DNA from: Diphasiastrum complanatum
Taxonomy: Eukaryota > Streptophyta > Lycopodiopsida > Lycopodiales > Lycopodiaceae
Direction: 5' to 3'
Length of the DNA stretch: 64,000 bases
Assembly: GCA_029204225.1 (NCBI GenBank)
Contig: CM055098.1
Coordinates: 8,352,246-8,416,245 of the forward strand
A program made the translations under genes and the position numbers. Positions 37,401 through 45,884 of the stretch are shown here, piece after piece; position 1 is the stretch's first letter, and every line of letters starts with the position of its first letter. The notes under the pieces were generated by a model. It saw nothing but the letters and a program-made list of their open reading frames with translations, was not told the DNA's origin and searched no databases.

Positions 37401-40400
37401 GGTGCTTTCCTTGGGAAACTTATGTCTTTGTTGTTTTCCCATAGCGCAAGCCTCGCAAATTGAAGAGCTTGGCTTAACAACTGGAAGCCCCTCCACCATA
37501 TGATGCTGGTTCAACACCTGCATGCTTTGGTAGCCAAGATGTCCATACCTCTCATGCCACAACCTATCCATATCCCTTCCTTTTGTTGTATAAGCATGCT
37601 GACTAGGGATAGAAGTGTATAACTTGTATAGATTATCTTCCTGCAATCCTTTGGCCACAACCTTCATATTATCACTCAAGTCCAACACAAGACAAGAAGT
37701 AGCATCAAATTCTACTTTCATATTTTGTTGAGTGATAGCTCCTACTGAAAGAAGATTTTTAGCAAGTCCTGGTATATATAAGACATTCTTAATGACTTTG
37801 ACTTCTCCTGATGGAAGCTTTACAGGTACTGTGCCCTTTCCCTTGATCTTGTGTGTTGAGTTGTCACCTAGGCACACCTCTTGTCCATCACTAATCCCCA
37901 CAAAGGTATCAAACCAATCCCTATGAGGGGTCATGTGCTTTGAAGCACCTGAGTCAATGTACCAACCACCTGGTGTAGCTTGTGAAGCCAATGCAACAGA
38001 GAATAACTCAGCTTGCCTTATGTCACTCTGCTCCTCTCTTGCAACACTCTCAACAACATTTCCTCCTTGCTTCTTTGTGCCCTTCTTTTGGTCTGCAAGC
38101 TTCTTCCTGCACTCAAAAGCAAAGTGTCCATATTTACCACAATAATTGCAATTCCCCTTCCTTCGAGGTGTGGAAGAAGTATTCGAGGAGGGTTGTGCTT
38201 CTGACATCTGCAAGTTCTCCATTCCTTGCTCAAGTGTTTGTGGTGTTCCTTTGTTCTTGCCTTTACCTTTCTTCTTATCCTTAGCTGGATTTTGCTTCTT
38301 CTTAGAAGCAAAGGCATGCTCCTGGAAATCTTCCCTCTTGGAGAGATTAACTCTCCTCATCTCCTCCTGTAACAAGAGACCATAGACTTCTTCATAGGTA
38401 GGGATCTTCTCTCTCACTGATATCATCATCACAAAGTTCTGATAAGCATATGACAAGCTATTCACAACTATTGGCACCAAGTCTTTGTCAGCAATAGACT
38501 CTCCAAGTACATAAAGCTGATATCTAATATCCTGAATCTTAGTAAGATGATCAGTAACTGTCTCCCTTGTCTCCATTCTGAGAGTATACAACTTGTTCTT
38601 CAAGTAGAGAAACCTGGTTGTACTTGCTGTCTCATACAATGCACAAAGAATGTGCCATGCATCCACAGGCCCTTTGGCTGACCTGATTAGAGGAATCACA
38701 TTATCCCTCACTGACATGTTGATGATTTTGTGTGCCTTTTCCCCTCTCTTGATATAGTCCTTAAGTTCAAGTTCAGATATTGGAACAGGCTCCTCACCTG
38801 TCACAAGCTTCCAACATTCCTTGTCTTCAAGAATGTTCTTGATCTTGAATTTCCATATGCTAAAGTTAGTGCCATCAAGCCGGCTGGCTTCACTCAGCAT
38901 GCTCTTTGCAAGACTAGACATAGCTGGATAGAAATAAAACACAAAAGGCAAACTGGGGTTTTCATCCAACTAGGGTATGCAGCCACTTGCTTAATAACCC
39001 TCAGCTTCTAGATTTGAAACTATCCCCCTGTATGGCTGTCCTAGCCCTTGTCCAAGATCCACTCAGAACTTTCACTGAAGTCCCCACTGTAGAAACTTTT
39101 TGGCTCCCTGTACTCCCCTTGCCAACAGTACTCCAACCATGCAGATAGCACAGAGATCAGATGCCCCTACAAAAAGTGCTCACTCCTCAAAGGTAAGCTG
39201 CTCTCCAGGAATGGCAGGAATCTGATCAAAAACAGGTCCAAGCTTTCACCACACCACAGGCAACATAACCTGCTCTGATACCATGTCAAATTCCAAGGCC
39301 TAGCTATGGAGTATCATAACAGCATAGTAAGCACACTATGAAAGCTTCAGAAAACCAGCTATGGAGTAGAACACAAAAGCAAGAGAGAGAGGACTTCAAA
39401 GCTCACACAACATGAATGAATATTCAAAGTGTAGTAGGGCGTGGAAACCCCTCCAAAGTTTGGGCTACATATAGCATGTTATGTATAGAGGTGGTGTCTT
39501 GCTAATTCTAGCTCTAGAACCCACATGGGTCCTTAACCTACTTGATTTACTTGCCTAATTAGCACAAGTGGGGTGTACTATGTACATAAATGTTTTACCC
39601 CCATGTCTTATGCACAACTTACAAGTTACAAGTATACAAGCCTTAAGGGGCAAAATAGGCATTTATTTCAACAGATATTACCTATAAGAAAATGCTATTT
39701 GTACTTGTGTCAACAAGATTTAATGGCGAATGATAGTCTGGTAATTCTTGTTGTACTACATTCAATGAATGTTGTCAACATCTTTACATCGTAGCAAAGT
39801 GTACTTTCTCTACTACCACCTAGACTTAACCATTCCATTTTCAGCATTCTTGATTGGTTTAATATATTCATAATGATTAATCAGAAATTAATAGTTAAGG
39901 TATTAGAGCAGGATATTTCATCGTGAGATCATACAATCCGTACAGATCCATACAAAATGAGTCTTAAGTGTTTTTTTCTGTTATGGTGTTTTTGTAGGTT
40001 TACAGCAGTTCTGCGGTCTGTTATAGGTCTGAATCAGGAAAGTATAGTACAACTATAACATGAATATATGTATAAGTGATTGAAAGGTTCATACAACGGT
40101 ACCACAATAATTTTTTGGGACCCATTCTTGGTTTTATTTTTCAAGTGGAAGCATCCATTGGCAACTTGGCAAAAGAATTTCTCAGGCTAAGACCTAATAG
40201 GCAGTTAGTTAATACCAAAAATTGTTGAAAAACAACCTTCACAAGAATTTAAGGAAGAAATAATTTCTGGTCAGTTTTTCGACCAATCTAGAGCATCCAT
40301 ACTAATTCTTGAGATTTTTCTAGATACCTCAATATCACACAAATTTTGGCACAACTCTATTTTGACGCCATTATGCATTGCAGATGGATTACTCTAATGG

Positions 40401-43400
40401 CGTCACAATTGAAACAACCAACAGGATACAAACTAGAGTCAAGCAACACAAATGAGCTCCATAGCAAGGCACTACACTAGTTAAGGAAGGAAGAGACGAG
40501 AGAAGATAGTCATAGTCTCTCCTTGCATGCATTCCCTTTGCCACCTCCCTGAGTGCATAGTGACTAATCAACAATGAACATGACGACTTTAGTTAACTGC
40601 CCATTCATAGGCCTACTCTTTTCTCTAGATACAAGGCCCCCCTTTAGGACATTTATCGGCTAGCGGGCCGTGCCCCTAGTAAAACCAATGGTCATCAACA
40701 CTAGTCCTCGGCAAGTCTTAACCACATACAAGGTTAAGCTAACTTGTGGTATAGTATGGTTAAATAGGGTTAACCGGGGACGTGACATTCTTCCCCCCTT
40801 AGAACATTTATGTCCTCATCTCTTGCATAGCATGTTGCCATACCTTCTCATCTGCTGCCTCAACGAATGTATGCGGATCTTGTGAATCCAAAATAGTAGT
40901 CATAAGTGCATAATTTGTCTCCTGGTGTCCGTGCTGCTGGGCTTGCCTTTGAGACCTCCTTGCCCCTGGATTGCTGCTCTCTCCCTCATCCAATATCAAA
41001 CCATCCTGCACAGTTTGCCAATACCACTTGGGAAACTTCTTCCTTGCAGTTGGTGATGAAGACGGTGAATAGGACTCAACAACTTTGCCCCTTTCCTTCC
41101 GCTTCCTAGCCTCCTCGAATTCTTCCTCTTGATCACTCGTATGATCATCCTGAGGCTCCCCAATATATGGATGTTGATCATCAAGTATTGGCACAAATTC
41201 AGTTGTACCCTCCATCTCATGTTCCTCCATAGGAGGCGTTTGATCGTCTTCAAAGATCACATCTAGACTTATGATCCTCTTCCTACTAGTAAGATCGTAA
41301 AGTCGATAAGCTTTGCTTTCCTCACTGTATCCCAAGAAAATACACTTTGCTAATTTTGCATCCAGCTTCTTCCTGTTATCCTTGAGAATATGAGCATAGG
41401 TCGTACAACCAAACACTCGCAAAGCGCCCACCTAGGGCTTAATGCCGCTAAATGCCTCTTCTGTAGTCTTGCCTTCCACAGCCTTAGTTGGACTCCTATT
41501 CAACAAAAACACCGTTGTGTGGATTGCCTCGCCCCAAAAAAAGTTGGCCAACCCCTTTGCCTTGAGCATGCACCTTGCATACTCCACAATAGTTCGGTTC
41601 TTTCTCTCGGCTATGCCGTTTTGCTGAGGGGTATGAGGAGCTGTAAGCCGCCTTTTGATTCCATTGGCCTTGCAAAATTCCACAAATTATGTCTTAATGA
41701 ACTCTCCACCACCATTTGACCTGAGCATCTTTATCTTCTTTCCTATGTGTTCTTCTACCAAAGCTTTGAAATGCTGAAAGTACTTGAATGCTTCAGATTT
41801 TTGCTTCAAGAAATAAATCCAAATCTTGCGTGAGAAGTCATCAATAAAGGTCATAAAGAAAAAATGCCCCCCCGGGCCCCTGCAGACCTGGTTTGGGTTG
41901 GCCCCCACAAATCTGAATGCACCAAATCAAGTATACATGTTGCCCTGGTGGTGCTCTCCTTGGGAAACTTTTGTCTTTGTTGTTTTCCCATAGCGCAAGC
42001 CTCGCAAACTGAAGAGCTTGGCTTAACAACTGGAAGCCCCTCCACCATATGATGTTGGTTCAACACCTACATGCTTTGGTAGCCAAGATGTCCATACCTC
42101 TCATGCCACAACCTATCCACATCACTTCCTTTTGCTGTATAAGCATGCTGACTAGGGATAGAAGTGTACAACCTGTATAGATTATCTTCCTGCAATCCTT
42201 TGCCCACAACCTTCATAATATCACTCAAATCCAACACAAGACAAGAAGTAGCATCAAATTCTACTTTCATATTTTGTTGAGTGATAGCTCCTGCTGAAAG
42301 AAGATTTTTAGGAAGTCCTGGTACATATAAGACATTCTTAATGACTTTGACTTCTCCTGATGGAAGCTTTACAGGTACTGGGCCCTTTCCCTTGACCTTG
42401 TGTGTTGAGTTGTCACCTAGGCACACCTCTTGTCCATCACAAATCCCCACAAAGGAATCAAACCAATCCCTATGAGGGGTCATGTGCTTTGAAGCACCCG
42501 AGTCAATGTACCAACCACCTATTGTAGCTTGTGACACCAATGCAACAGAATAACTCAGATTGCCTTATGTCACTCTGCTCCTCTCTTGCAACACTCTCAA
42601 CAACATTTCCTCCTGCTTCTTTGTGCCTTTCTTTTGCTCTGCAAGCTTCTTCATGCACTCAAAAGCAAAGTGTCCATATTTACCACAGTAATTACAATTC
42701 CCCTTCCTTTGAGGTGTGGAAGAAGTACTCGAGGAGGATTGTGCTTTAGACATTTGCAAGTTCTCCATTCCTTGCTCAAGTGTTTGTGGTGCTCCTTTGT
42801 TCTTGCCTTTTCCTTTCTTCTTGTCCTTGGCTGGATTTTGCTTCTTAGAAGCAAAGGCATGCTCCTGGAAATCTTCCCTCTTGGAGAGATAACTCTCCTC
42901 ATCTCCTCCTGTAACAAGAGACCATATACCTCTTCATAGGTAGGGATTTTCTCCCTCACAGATATCATCATCACAAAGTTCTGATAAGCATATGACAAGC
43001 TATTCAGAACTATTGGCACCAAGTCTTTGTCAGCAATAGCCTCTCCAAGCACAGAAAGCTGATATCTAAGATCCCGAATCGTAGTAAGATGATCAGTAAT
43101 TGTCTCCTTGTCTCCATTCTGAGAGTATACAACAGTAGAAAAGCCTAGTTGTACTTGCCCTCCAATACAATGCACATAGAATGTGCCAAGCATCTACAAG
43201 CCCTTTGGCTGACCTGATTAGAGGAATCGCAATATCCCTCACTAACATGTTGATGATCTTGTGTGCCTTTTCCCCTCTCTTGATATAGTCCTTGAGTTCA
43301 AGTTCAGATGTTGGAACAGGCTCCTCACCTGTCACAAGCTTCCAACATTCTTTGTCTTCAAGAATGTTCTTGATCTTGAATTTCCAAATGCTAAAGTTAG

Positions 43401-45595
43401 TGCCATCAAGCCGATGGCTTCACTCAGCATGCTCTCTGCAAGACTAGACATAGCTGGATAGAAATAAAACACAAAAGGTAAACTGGGGTTTTCACCCAAC
43501 TAGGGTATGCAGCCACTTGCTCAATAACCCTCAACTTCTGGATTTGAAACTATCCCCTTGTATGGCTGTCCTAGCCCTTGTCCAAGATCCACTCAAAACT
43601 TTCACTGAAGTCCCCACTATAGAAAGCGCCCTCTTACAGCCCTGGCTGTCCAAAAAGACTCAAAAAATTTTCTCCCACATTAGAAAGTTTTTGGATCACA
43701 GTACTCCCCTTGCCAAGTGTACTCCAACCATGCAGATAGCATAGAGATCAGATGCCCCTACAGAAAGTGCGCCCTCCTCAAAGATAAGTTGCTCTCTAGG
43801 AATGGCAGGAATCTGATCAAAACAGGTCCAAGCTTTGCACACTATGACAGCTTAAAAAAACCAGCTATGGAGTAGAAGACAAAAGCAAAAGAGAGAGGAC
43901 TTCAAAGCTCACACAACTTGAATGATTATTGAAAGAGTAGTAGGGCGTGGAAACCCCTCCAAACTAAGGGCCACATATAGCATGTAATGTATAGAGGTGG
44001 TGTCTTGCTAATTCTAGCTCTAGAACCCACATGGGTCCTCAACCTACTTGTTATTACTTGCCTAATTAGCACAAGTGGGGTGTACTATGTACATAAATGT
44101 TTTACTCCCATGTCTTATGCATAACTTACAAGTTACAAGTATACAAGCCGTAAGCGGCAAAATAGGCATTTATTTCAACAGGTAGGTAAGCGAGGTAGGT
44201 GTGCTAGGTGAGTAGGTAGAGTAGGTACCACTAGAAATATGAATGCCAATAAATAAGAGGGTATCTAGCGAGTTTTTATAACCGTACCAATCATGTACCG
44301 GCATTACAAGTCGAGGACAAGCTTAACCTTGAGTCGCCACATGAGAGGTGTCCTACTCGAGTTAAGACCAATACTACCCATGAGCAAGGGGTCTAGCATG
44401 AGTTAAGTTCAATACAACATTTACTATTCATAATTCCATGTTCCACCCACACAAGAGCGAGGGGAATAGGCATAATAAAGACTGAAGTAGGCTTTAGTTC
44501 AAGTTGCAATTCCTAATCCTAGTCATGATAGTGTCAATATTAACTAGGGCTTAGTAACAAAAGCTCACAACACTTCGCATGGTTAAGGGAGTATTTTTAT
44601 TGGATTCATTCAAAGCACATTGACAAAGAAAGAACTGGTGGCTGAGGCTATTAAAGGCCAACTGGTCCCACAAGGAAACGTGAGGCCAATCAAGTCGAAG
44701 GAGATTTCGTATTTGTAGCAAGTATGGAATCAATTGGTTTGGATGAAGAACCTGAGGAACAGATAGGCTAGTGTTTGGATTTAGGCACCACCAGTCATTG
44801 ACATCCTACGAGAGATGTTCAAATCCTAAAGTGCATTAGCACCACCACGACTTGTCAGCATGGGACATCATGGGCAACAGCCAAACATTTGGCATTACGA
44901 GCATCAAGGTCGCACTTCTGCTTGTGGCACACTAGATGATGTGCTTTATGTTCCAAATCTAGAACAAATTGTATTATACATAAGCAAAATGAAAAACCAA
45001 AAATCAAGTTATCTTCACAAGTGGTTCAAGCTTCATTCAACCAAGGGACTAGGCATTTTCCAAGTTTTTGAAAGTTACTCATAGAAAATTCACTCGTCCG
45101 ATGCCAAAACCCTTCAACCAAGAGACAGCCAATCCTTTCTCAAGGCAAAAAGAGTTTATGATTTTTATACGAACAAAGATTTTTCAAGCTTTGCAAGGAC
45201 TAGAAAGGAAACGAATGTTGAAGCCTTGACTAGCAAGGAGAGAACTAGTGGGTTCTAACTCCCACTACTATGGCACCAAAGGCTTGGACACAAAATGTTG
45301 AAAGATTGCAAGCGTTATAGCAAAAGCGGATGATCCATGTGGAGTCTCAAACTAAAACCCTTGTAAGAAGGATGTATGTACAAAAGAGGTTGATATTAAC
45401 TGATTCTTAGAACCATGCATCAAGAAGGTTAGAACTGGCGCGCTCAGACATTTGCGGCACCATGAGAGCTACCATAACCTGTGATGAAGAGAAAGAGAAT
45501 AACCAACCATAGCCTGTGCAATGGACAGTGACGGTCTGGCCAGGCTGCGGATAAGCACCATAACCATTACGAAGGAGCTGCTTTTCCACACCCAT
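30655..45595 (-). CDS. FKBP12: FKBP12 peptidyl-prolyl cis-trans isomerase (5 exons, 14 kb intron 1)
   Basis: Coding exons on the minus strand: 45508-45595, 31448-31481, 31293-31354, 30846-30898 and 30655-30756. They join in frame to exactly 339 bases (112 residues plus TAA), the normal length of plant FKBP12, and every junction is GT-AG. The start is MGVEKQLLRNG, as in other plant FKBP12 proteins. Recognisable segments in order: TVTVHCTGYG (exon 1), KNGDLSQKFW (exon 2), STKDPGQKPF and GQGSVIRG (exon 3), WDEGVLGMQLGE (exon 4), CSPDYAYGQSGFPAWG and VLVFEIEVL (exon 5). The binding-pocket aromatics of the family are kept, including Trp63 in the VIRGW segment. Cys26 and Cys80, which form a disulfide in plant FKBP12, are both present. 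The enzyme catalyses prolyl isomerisation in the cytosol and is the family that binds FK506 and rapamycin. No damage is visible in any exon, so the gene is probably functional despite intron 1. Confidence 0.95.
31482..33564. other. Intron sequence without a clear element
   Basis: At 31933-32290 there is a possible LTR: TGTTGC start, a TATA-like 'gctatataagagc' at about 32135, an end at ...TTTGCA and 'gctggtatcatgattcc' just after it, reminiscent of a primer site. No second LTR copy was found, so it is left unassigned. A second AT-rich block near 32860-33060 may be another LTR remnant. Confidence 0.35.
33565..34084 (+). pseudogene. Ty3/gypsy RT end and RNase H fragment
   Basis: RNase H reads SARTDANDFAIGVVMLQNG, AAFESKKLIDAQANYCTHEKE, then after a frameshift near 33935 VVIRALKSWRQNLYGNKF, TVNTDQPLCNQNDLIGR and KARWAALMQEFKFEV. 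This is the Ty3/gypsy RNase H order (TDAS.FA.G.VL.Q, Y...EKE, L..WR..L.G..F...TD...L, R..RW...L..F.F). The preceding RT linker (PLNNLL...W...C...F..LQK) is present twice as a tandem duplication (33565-33701 and 33702-33782). It is antisense to FKBP12. Confidence 0.8.
34100..34400. repeat. LTR-like repeat X, copy 1
   Basis: Includes a GTAGGTAGGT-type array (34205-34262) and the segment 'aaataagagggcatctagcg' (about 34314), both found again at 44181-44290. It sits just after gypsy RNase H debris, so it is probably a gypsy LTR. The copia element at 34401 is inserted at its right end. Confidence 0.6.
34401..34790 (-). repeat. Copia 3' LTR
   Basis: 390 bp with TG...CA ends. Differs from the other LTR at about 34458 (G/A) and about 34735 (G/C). 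The pol stop codon TGA lies in its first bases in element orientation. Confidence 0.97.
34785..36461 (-). CDS. Copia pol, RT and RNase H part (after in-frame TAG)
   Basis: 556 open codons in the same frame as the upstream gag-integrase part. Counting from the TTG at 36455: RT start CKWVYRTKYKSDGS (about 85-98), RLVAKGYAQKEGLDYDEMF, QMDVKSAFLNGQL (catalytic Asp150), LYGLKQAPRAWY and the active site LYVDDLVITG (YVDD 235-238). RNase H motifs follow: FTDSDWAGDRDDRKS, VTLSSTEAEYRAAA, FQCDSQSCIQLAKNP and HIEVDQHFLREKI, ending EGGC. All polymerase and RNase H catalytic acidic residues are present. There is no ATG at the start of this frame; translation would need passage through the TAG at 36462-36464. 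Confidence 0.95.
   Translation of the reverse strand, partial: DSLILDEGESSNPGARRSQRQAQQHGHQETNYALMTNILDSQDPHTFVEAADEKVWQHAMQEEYDSILKNDTWDLVKLPKGKRPIGCKWVYRTKYKSDGSIEKHKARLVAKGYAQKEGLDYDEMFAPVAKMTSIRLVLALAAFFGWEVHQMDVKSAFLNGQLAEEVYMEQPQGFEAKGKESMVCWLKKALYGLKQAPRAWYSRIDDYFAKEQFIKSQSDCNLFVKEEDGNIVLIVLYVDDLVITGNNGQLIEKVKAHLSNEFEMKDLGLIHYCLGLEVWKKENCVFISQANYACEVLNRFNMQDCKPVSTPIDTSSKPSRDDGTPFVDETLYRQLVGSLIYLTTTRPDISYAVGVASQFMSSPTEAHWKATKRVLRYVKGTTCYGIEYTDDGKLQLGGFTDSDWAGDRDDRKSTTSYTFNLGSGAISWCSKKQPTVTLSSTEAEYRAAAKATCEAIWLRRLLGEVQIPQDGPTIFQCDSQSCIQLAKNPVYHARTKHIEVDQHFLREKIQSGEIQLEYCDTNEQAADIFTKALSREKFEKFRSMLGVGINKIAIEGGC
34791..34800 (-). promoter_or_regulatory. Copia polypurine tract
   Basis: TGAGGGGGGG in element orientation, directly abutting the 3' LTR; it primes plus-strand DNA synthesis. 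It also encodes the last residues (EGG) of the polyprotein. Confidence 0.95.
36462..38969 (-). CDS. Copia gag-protease-integrase part
   Basis: 835 codons ending in TAG. The ATG at 38969 is the longest start, but MSSLAKSML at 38921 is likelier because the sister copy keeps it and has GTG at the upstream position. Gag core spans about residues 30-210 (WKFKIKNILED, WHILCALYETAS, then VREKIPTYEEVYG). The zinc knuckle is C274-x2-C277-x4-H282-x4-C287. The protease site is DSGA 339-342. The integrase zinc site is H472, H476, C505, C508, and the catalytic triad D536, D599, E635 has the D-x35-E spacing. The C-terminal LRVFGCTAYAHIPKDNRKK and YRLYDLTSKKRIISRDVIF blocks are complete. Nothing but the terminal TAG is damaged. 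Confidence 0.95.
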   Translation of the reverse strand: MDENPSLPFVFYFYPAMSSLAKSMLSEASRLDGTNFSIWKFKIKNILEDKECWKLVTGEEPVPISELELKDYIKRGEKAHKIINMSVRDNVIPLIRSAKGPVDAWHILCALYETASTTRFLYLKNKLYTLRMETRETVTDHLTKIQDIRYQLYVLGESIADKDLVPIVVNSLSYAYQNFVMMISVREKIPTYEEVYGLLLQEEMRRVNLSKREDFQEHAFASKKKQNPAKDKKKGKGKNKGTPQTLEQGMENLQMSEAQPSSNTSSTPRRKGNCNYCGKYGHFAFECRKKLADQKKGTKKQGGNVVESVAREEQSDIRQAELFSVALASQATPGGWYIDSGASKHMTPHRDWFDTFVGISDGQEVCLGDNSTHKIKGKGTVPVKLPSGEVKVIKNVLYIPGLAKNLLSVGAITQQNMKVEFDATSCLVLDLSDNMKVVAKGLQEDNLYKLYTSIPSQHAYTTKGRDMDRLWHERYGHLGYQSMQVLNQHHMVEGLPVVKPSSSICEACAMGKQQRHKFPKESTTRAAGILDLIHSDLWGPTQTKSAGGAYYFMTFIDDFSHKIWIYFLKLKSEAFKYFLRFKALVEEHSGKKIKMLRSDGGGEFIKTEFVEFCKANGIKRQLTAPHTPQQNGVAERKNRTIVECARCMRKAKGLPNSFWGEAMHTAVFLLNRSPTKAVECKTPEEAFSGIKPKVGALRVFGCTAYAHIPKDNRKKLDAKSAKSIFLGYSEESKAYRLYDLTSKKRIISRDVIFEEDQTPPIEELEMEDGTSEFVPILDDPHPYIGEPQDDHMSDQEEESEEARKRKERGKFVESYSLSSSPTARKKFPKWYWQTV
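39271..39283 (-). promoter_or_regulatory. Copia primer-binding site
   Basis: TGGTATCAGAGCA in element orientation, the plant copia initiator tRNA-Met site, directly next to the 5' LTR. Confidence 0.95.
39284..39673 (-). repeat. Copia 5' LTR
   Basis: 390 bp, 388 identical to the other LTR. It drives the element in the direction of FKBP12 transcription. Followed on the plus strand by the target duplication GATAT. Confidence 0.97.
39679..40379. other. Intron sequence, nothing recognised
   Basis: The natural continuation of the sequence interrupted by the copia element. No domain or repeat was identified. Confidence 0.4.
40380..40819 (-). repeat. Gypsy LTR end with polypurine tract
   Basis: In minus orientation a purine tract AAGGGGGGAAGAA (40788-40800) is followed by TGTCACGTCCCC, the form of the pol end, polypurine tract and LTR start of plant Ty3/gypsy chromoviruses. 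The preceding coding sequence (GAGGACATAAATGTT) is cut off at 40820 by copia sequence. The far end of the LTR (about 40380) is not defined, and no second LTR was found. Confidence 0.6.
40820..44180 (-). mobile_element. Truncated second copy of the young copia family
   Basis: Close in sequence to 36270-39673 but lacking RT, RNase H and the 3' LTR. It covers the integrase-RT linker (40820-41431), integrase (41432-42060), protease and zinc knuckle (42067-42770) and gag (42650-43460), with stops and frameshifts: TAG at 41432 and TAA at about 41688 in integrase, an altered GC-rich segment at about 41868-41890, several indels in gag. At the 5' end about 90 bp is deleted at 43836, removing the primer site and the outer end of the LTR; the remaining LTR is 43837-44180. 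It keeps CAG where the complete copy has TAG. It is older than the complete copy and cannot transpose. Confidence 0.93.
43837..44180 (-). repeat. Partial copia LTR of the truncated copy
   Basis: About 344 bp aligning with the inner 330-340 bp of the 390 bp LTRs, with more substitutions than those two show between themselves and a small insertion near 44050. Confidence 0.92.
44181..44290. repeat. LTR-like repeat X, copy 2
   Basis: GTAGGTAAGCGAGGTAGGTG, then 'gtgagtaggtagagtaggta' and 'aaataagagggtatctagcg' match 34212-34345 with a gap of about 35 bp. It starts immediately at the end of the truncated copia LTR. Confidence 0.75.
44291..44754. other. Intron sequence, nothing recognised
   Basis: May include the rest of repeat X or the start of the decayed copia fragment that follows. 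Confidence 0.35.
44755..45330 (+). pseudogene. Decayed copia protease-integrase fragment
   Basis: Frames give CLDLGTTSH (protease active site, LDSGTTSHM in intact copies) at about 44773, LDDVLYVPNLEQIVLYISK at about 44930, and LWHQRLGHKMLKDCKRY at about 45265 (first half of the integrase HHCC zinc site). Stops and shifts are frequent. It belongs to a different, older copia family than the two minus-strand copies and is antisense to FKBP12, ending about 180 bp before exon 1. Confidence 0.7.
45508..45595 (-). CDS. FKBP12: FKBP12 exon 1
   Basis: 88 bases encoding residues 1-29 and the first base of Gly30. The donor is TATG|GTTGGT. Reading past it gives a Trp/Phe/Ser-rich tail with no FKBP similarity, whereas joining to 31481 restores the conserved GYGKNGD. 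This exon alone is 14 kb from the rest of the gene. Confidence 0.93.
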
Positions 45596-45770
45596 CAGTC
45601 GCTCGCTCGATCGATCAATAAATGACTCCTCCTTCCGATCTATCTATCTATTTGTCTCTGCCTCTGCCTCCTCACGCGGCTCTGCTCTGCTCTCTGTGAA
45701 GAATGAATGAACCTTGGAACACCAAAAAGAGAAGAGGCTGTGCTGTGCTGTGCCCGAAATTCTTTAAACA
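45596..45770 (-). promoter_or_regulatory. FKBP12 leader and proximal promoter
   Basis: Upstream of the start codon on the coding strand: CGATCGATCGAGCGAGCGAC, a TAGATAGATAGAT run, purine-rich GGAGGCAGAGGCAGAG and repeated GCAGAGCAGAG. This looks like a plant 5' untranslated leader. No clear TATA box within 150 bp. Confidence 0.5.
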
Positions 45771-45884
45771 CCTAAAAACACCAGGCCAAATTCTTTCTCT
45801 TAATGATGTATATGCATGCCTCATTACATAAATTAAATGTTTTTGAGAGCTAGTTTGAGCACACATTTCATAGGTTTTTATTGA

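Larger units (their letters stand above)
34401..39673 (-). mobile_element. Complete young Ty1/copia retrotransposon
   Basis: 5,273 bp element with 390 bp LTRs at both ends, a 5 bp target-site duplication GATAT (34396-34400 and 39674-39678), a tRNA-Met primer site, a polypurine tract and a single gag-pol frame of about 1,395 codons broken by one TAG. Domain order gag, protease, integrase, RT, RNase H defines Ty1/copia. The two LTRs differ at 2 of 390 positions (about 0.5 percent), which indicates recent insertion. Orientation is the same as FKBP12, inside its first intron. Confidence 0.97.
31482..45507 (-). other. FKBP12 intron 1 (14,026 bp, transposon-filled)
   Basis: Runs from donor GTTGGTTATT (45507) to acceptor TTATCTTGCAG (31482). 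Holds, from low to high coordinate: gypsy RT/RNase H debris and an LTR-like repeat, a complete copia element, a gypsy LTR end with polypurine tract, a truncated second copia copy, a second copy of the LTR-like repeat, and an old plus-strand copia fragment. At least 9 kb is recognisably transposon-derived. Confidence 0.9.

Noticed and set aside
34690-39011. Many plus-strand frames of 60-110 codons
   Set aside because: Antisense shadows of the copia polyprotein.
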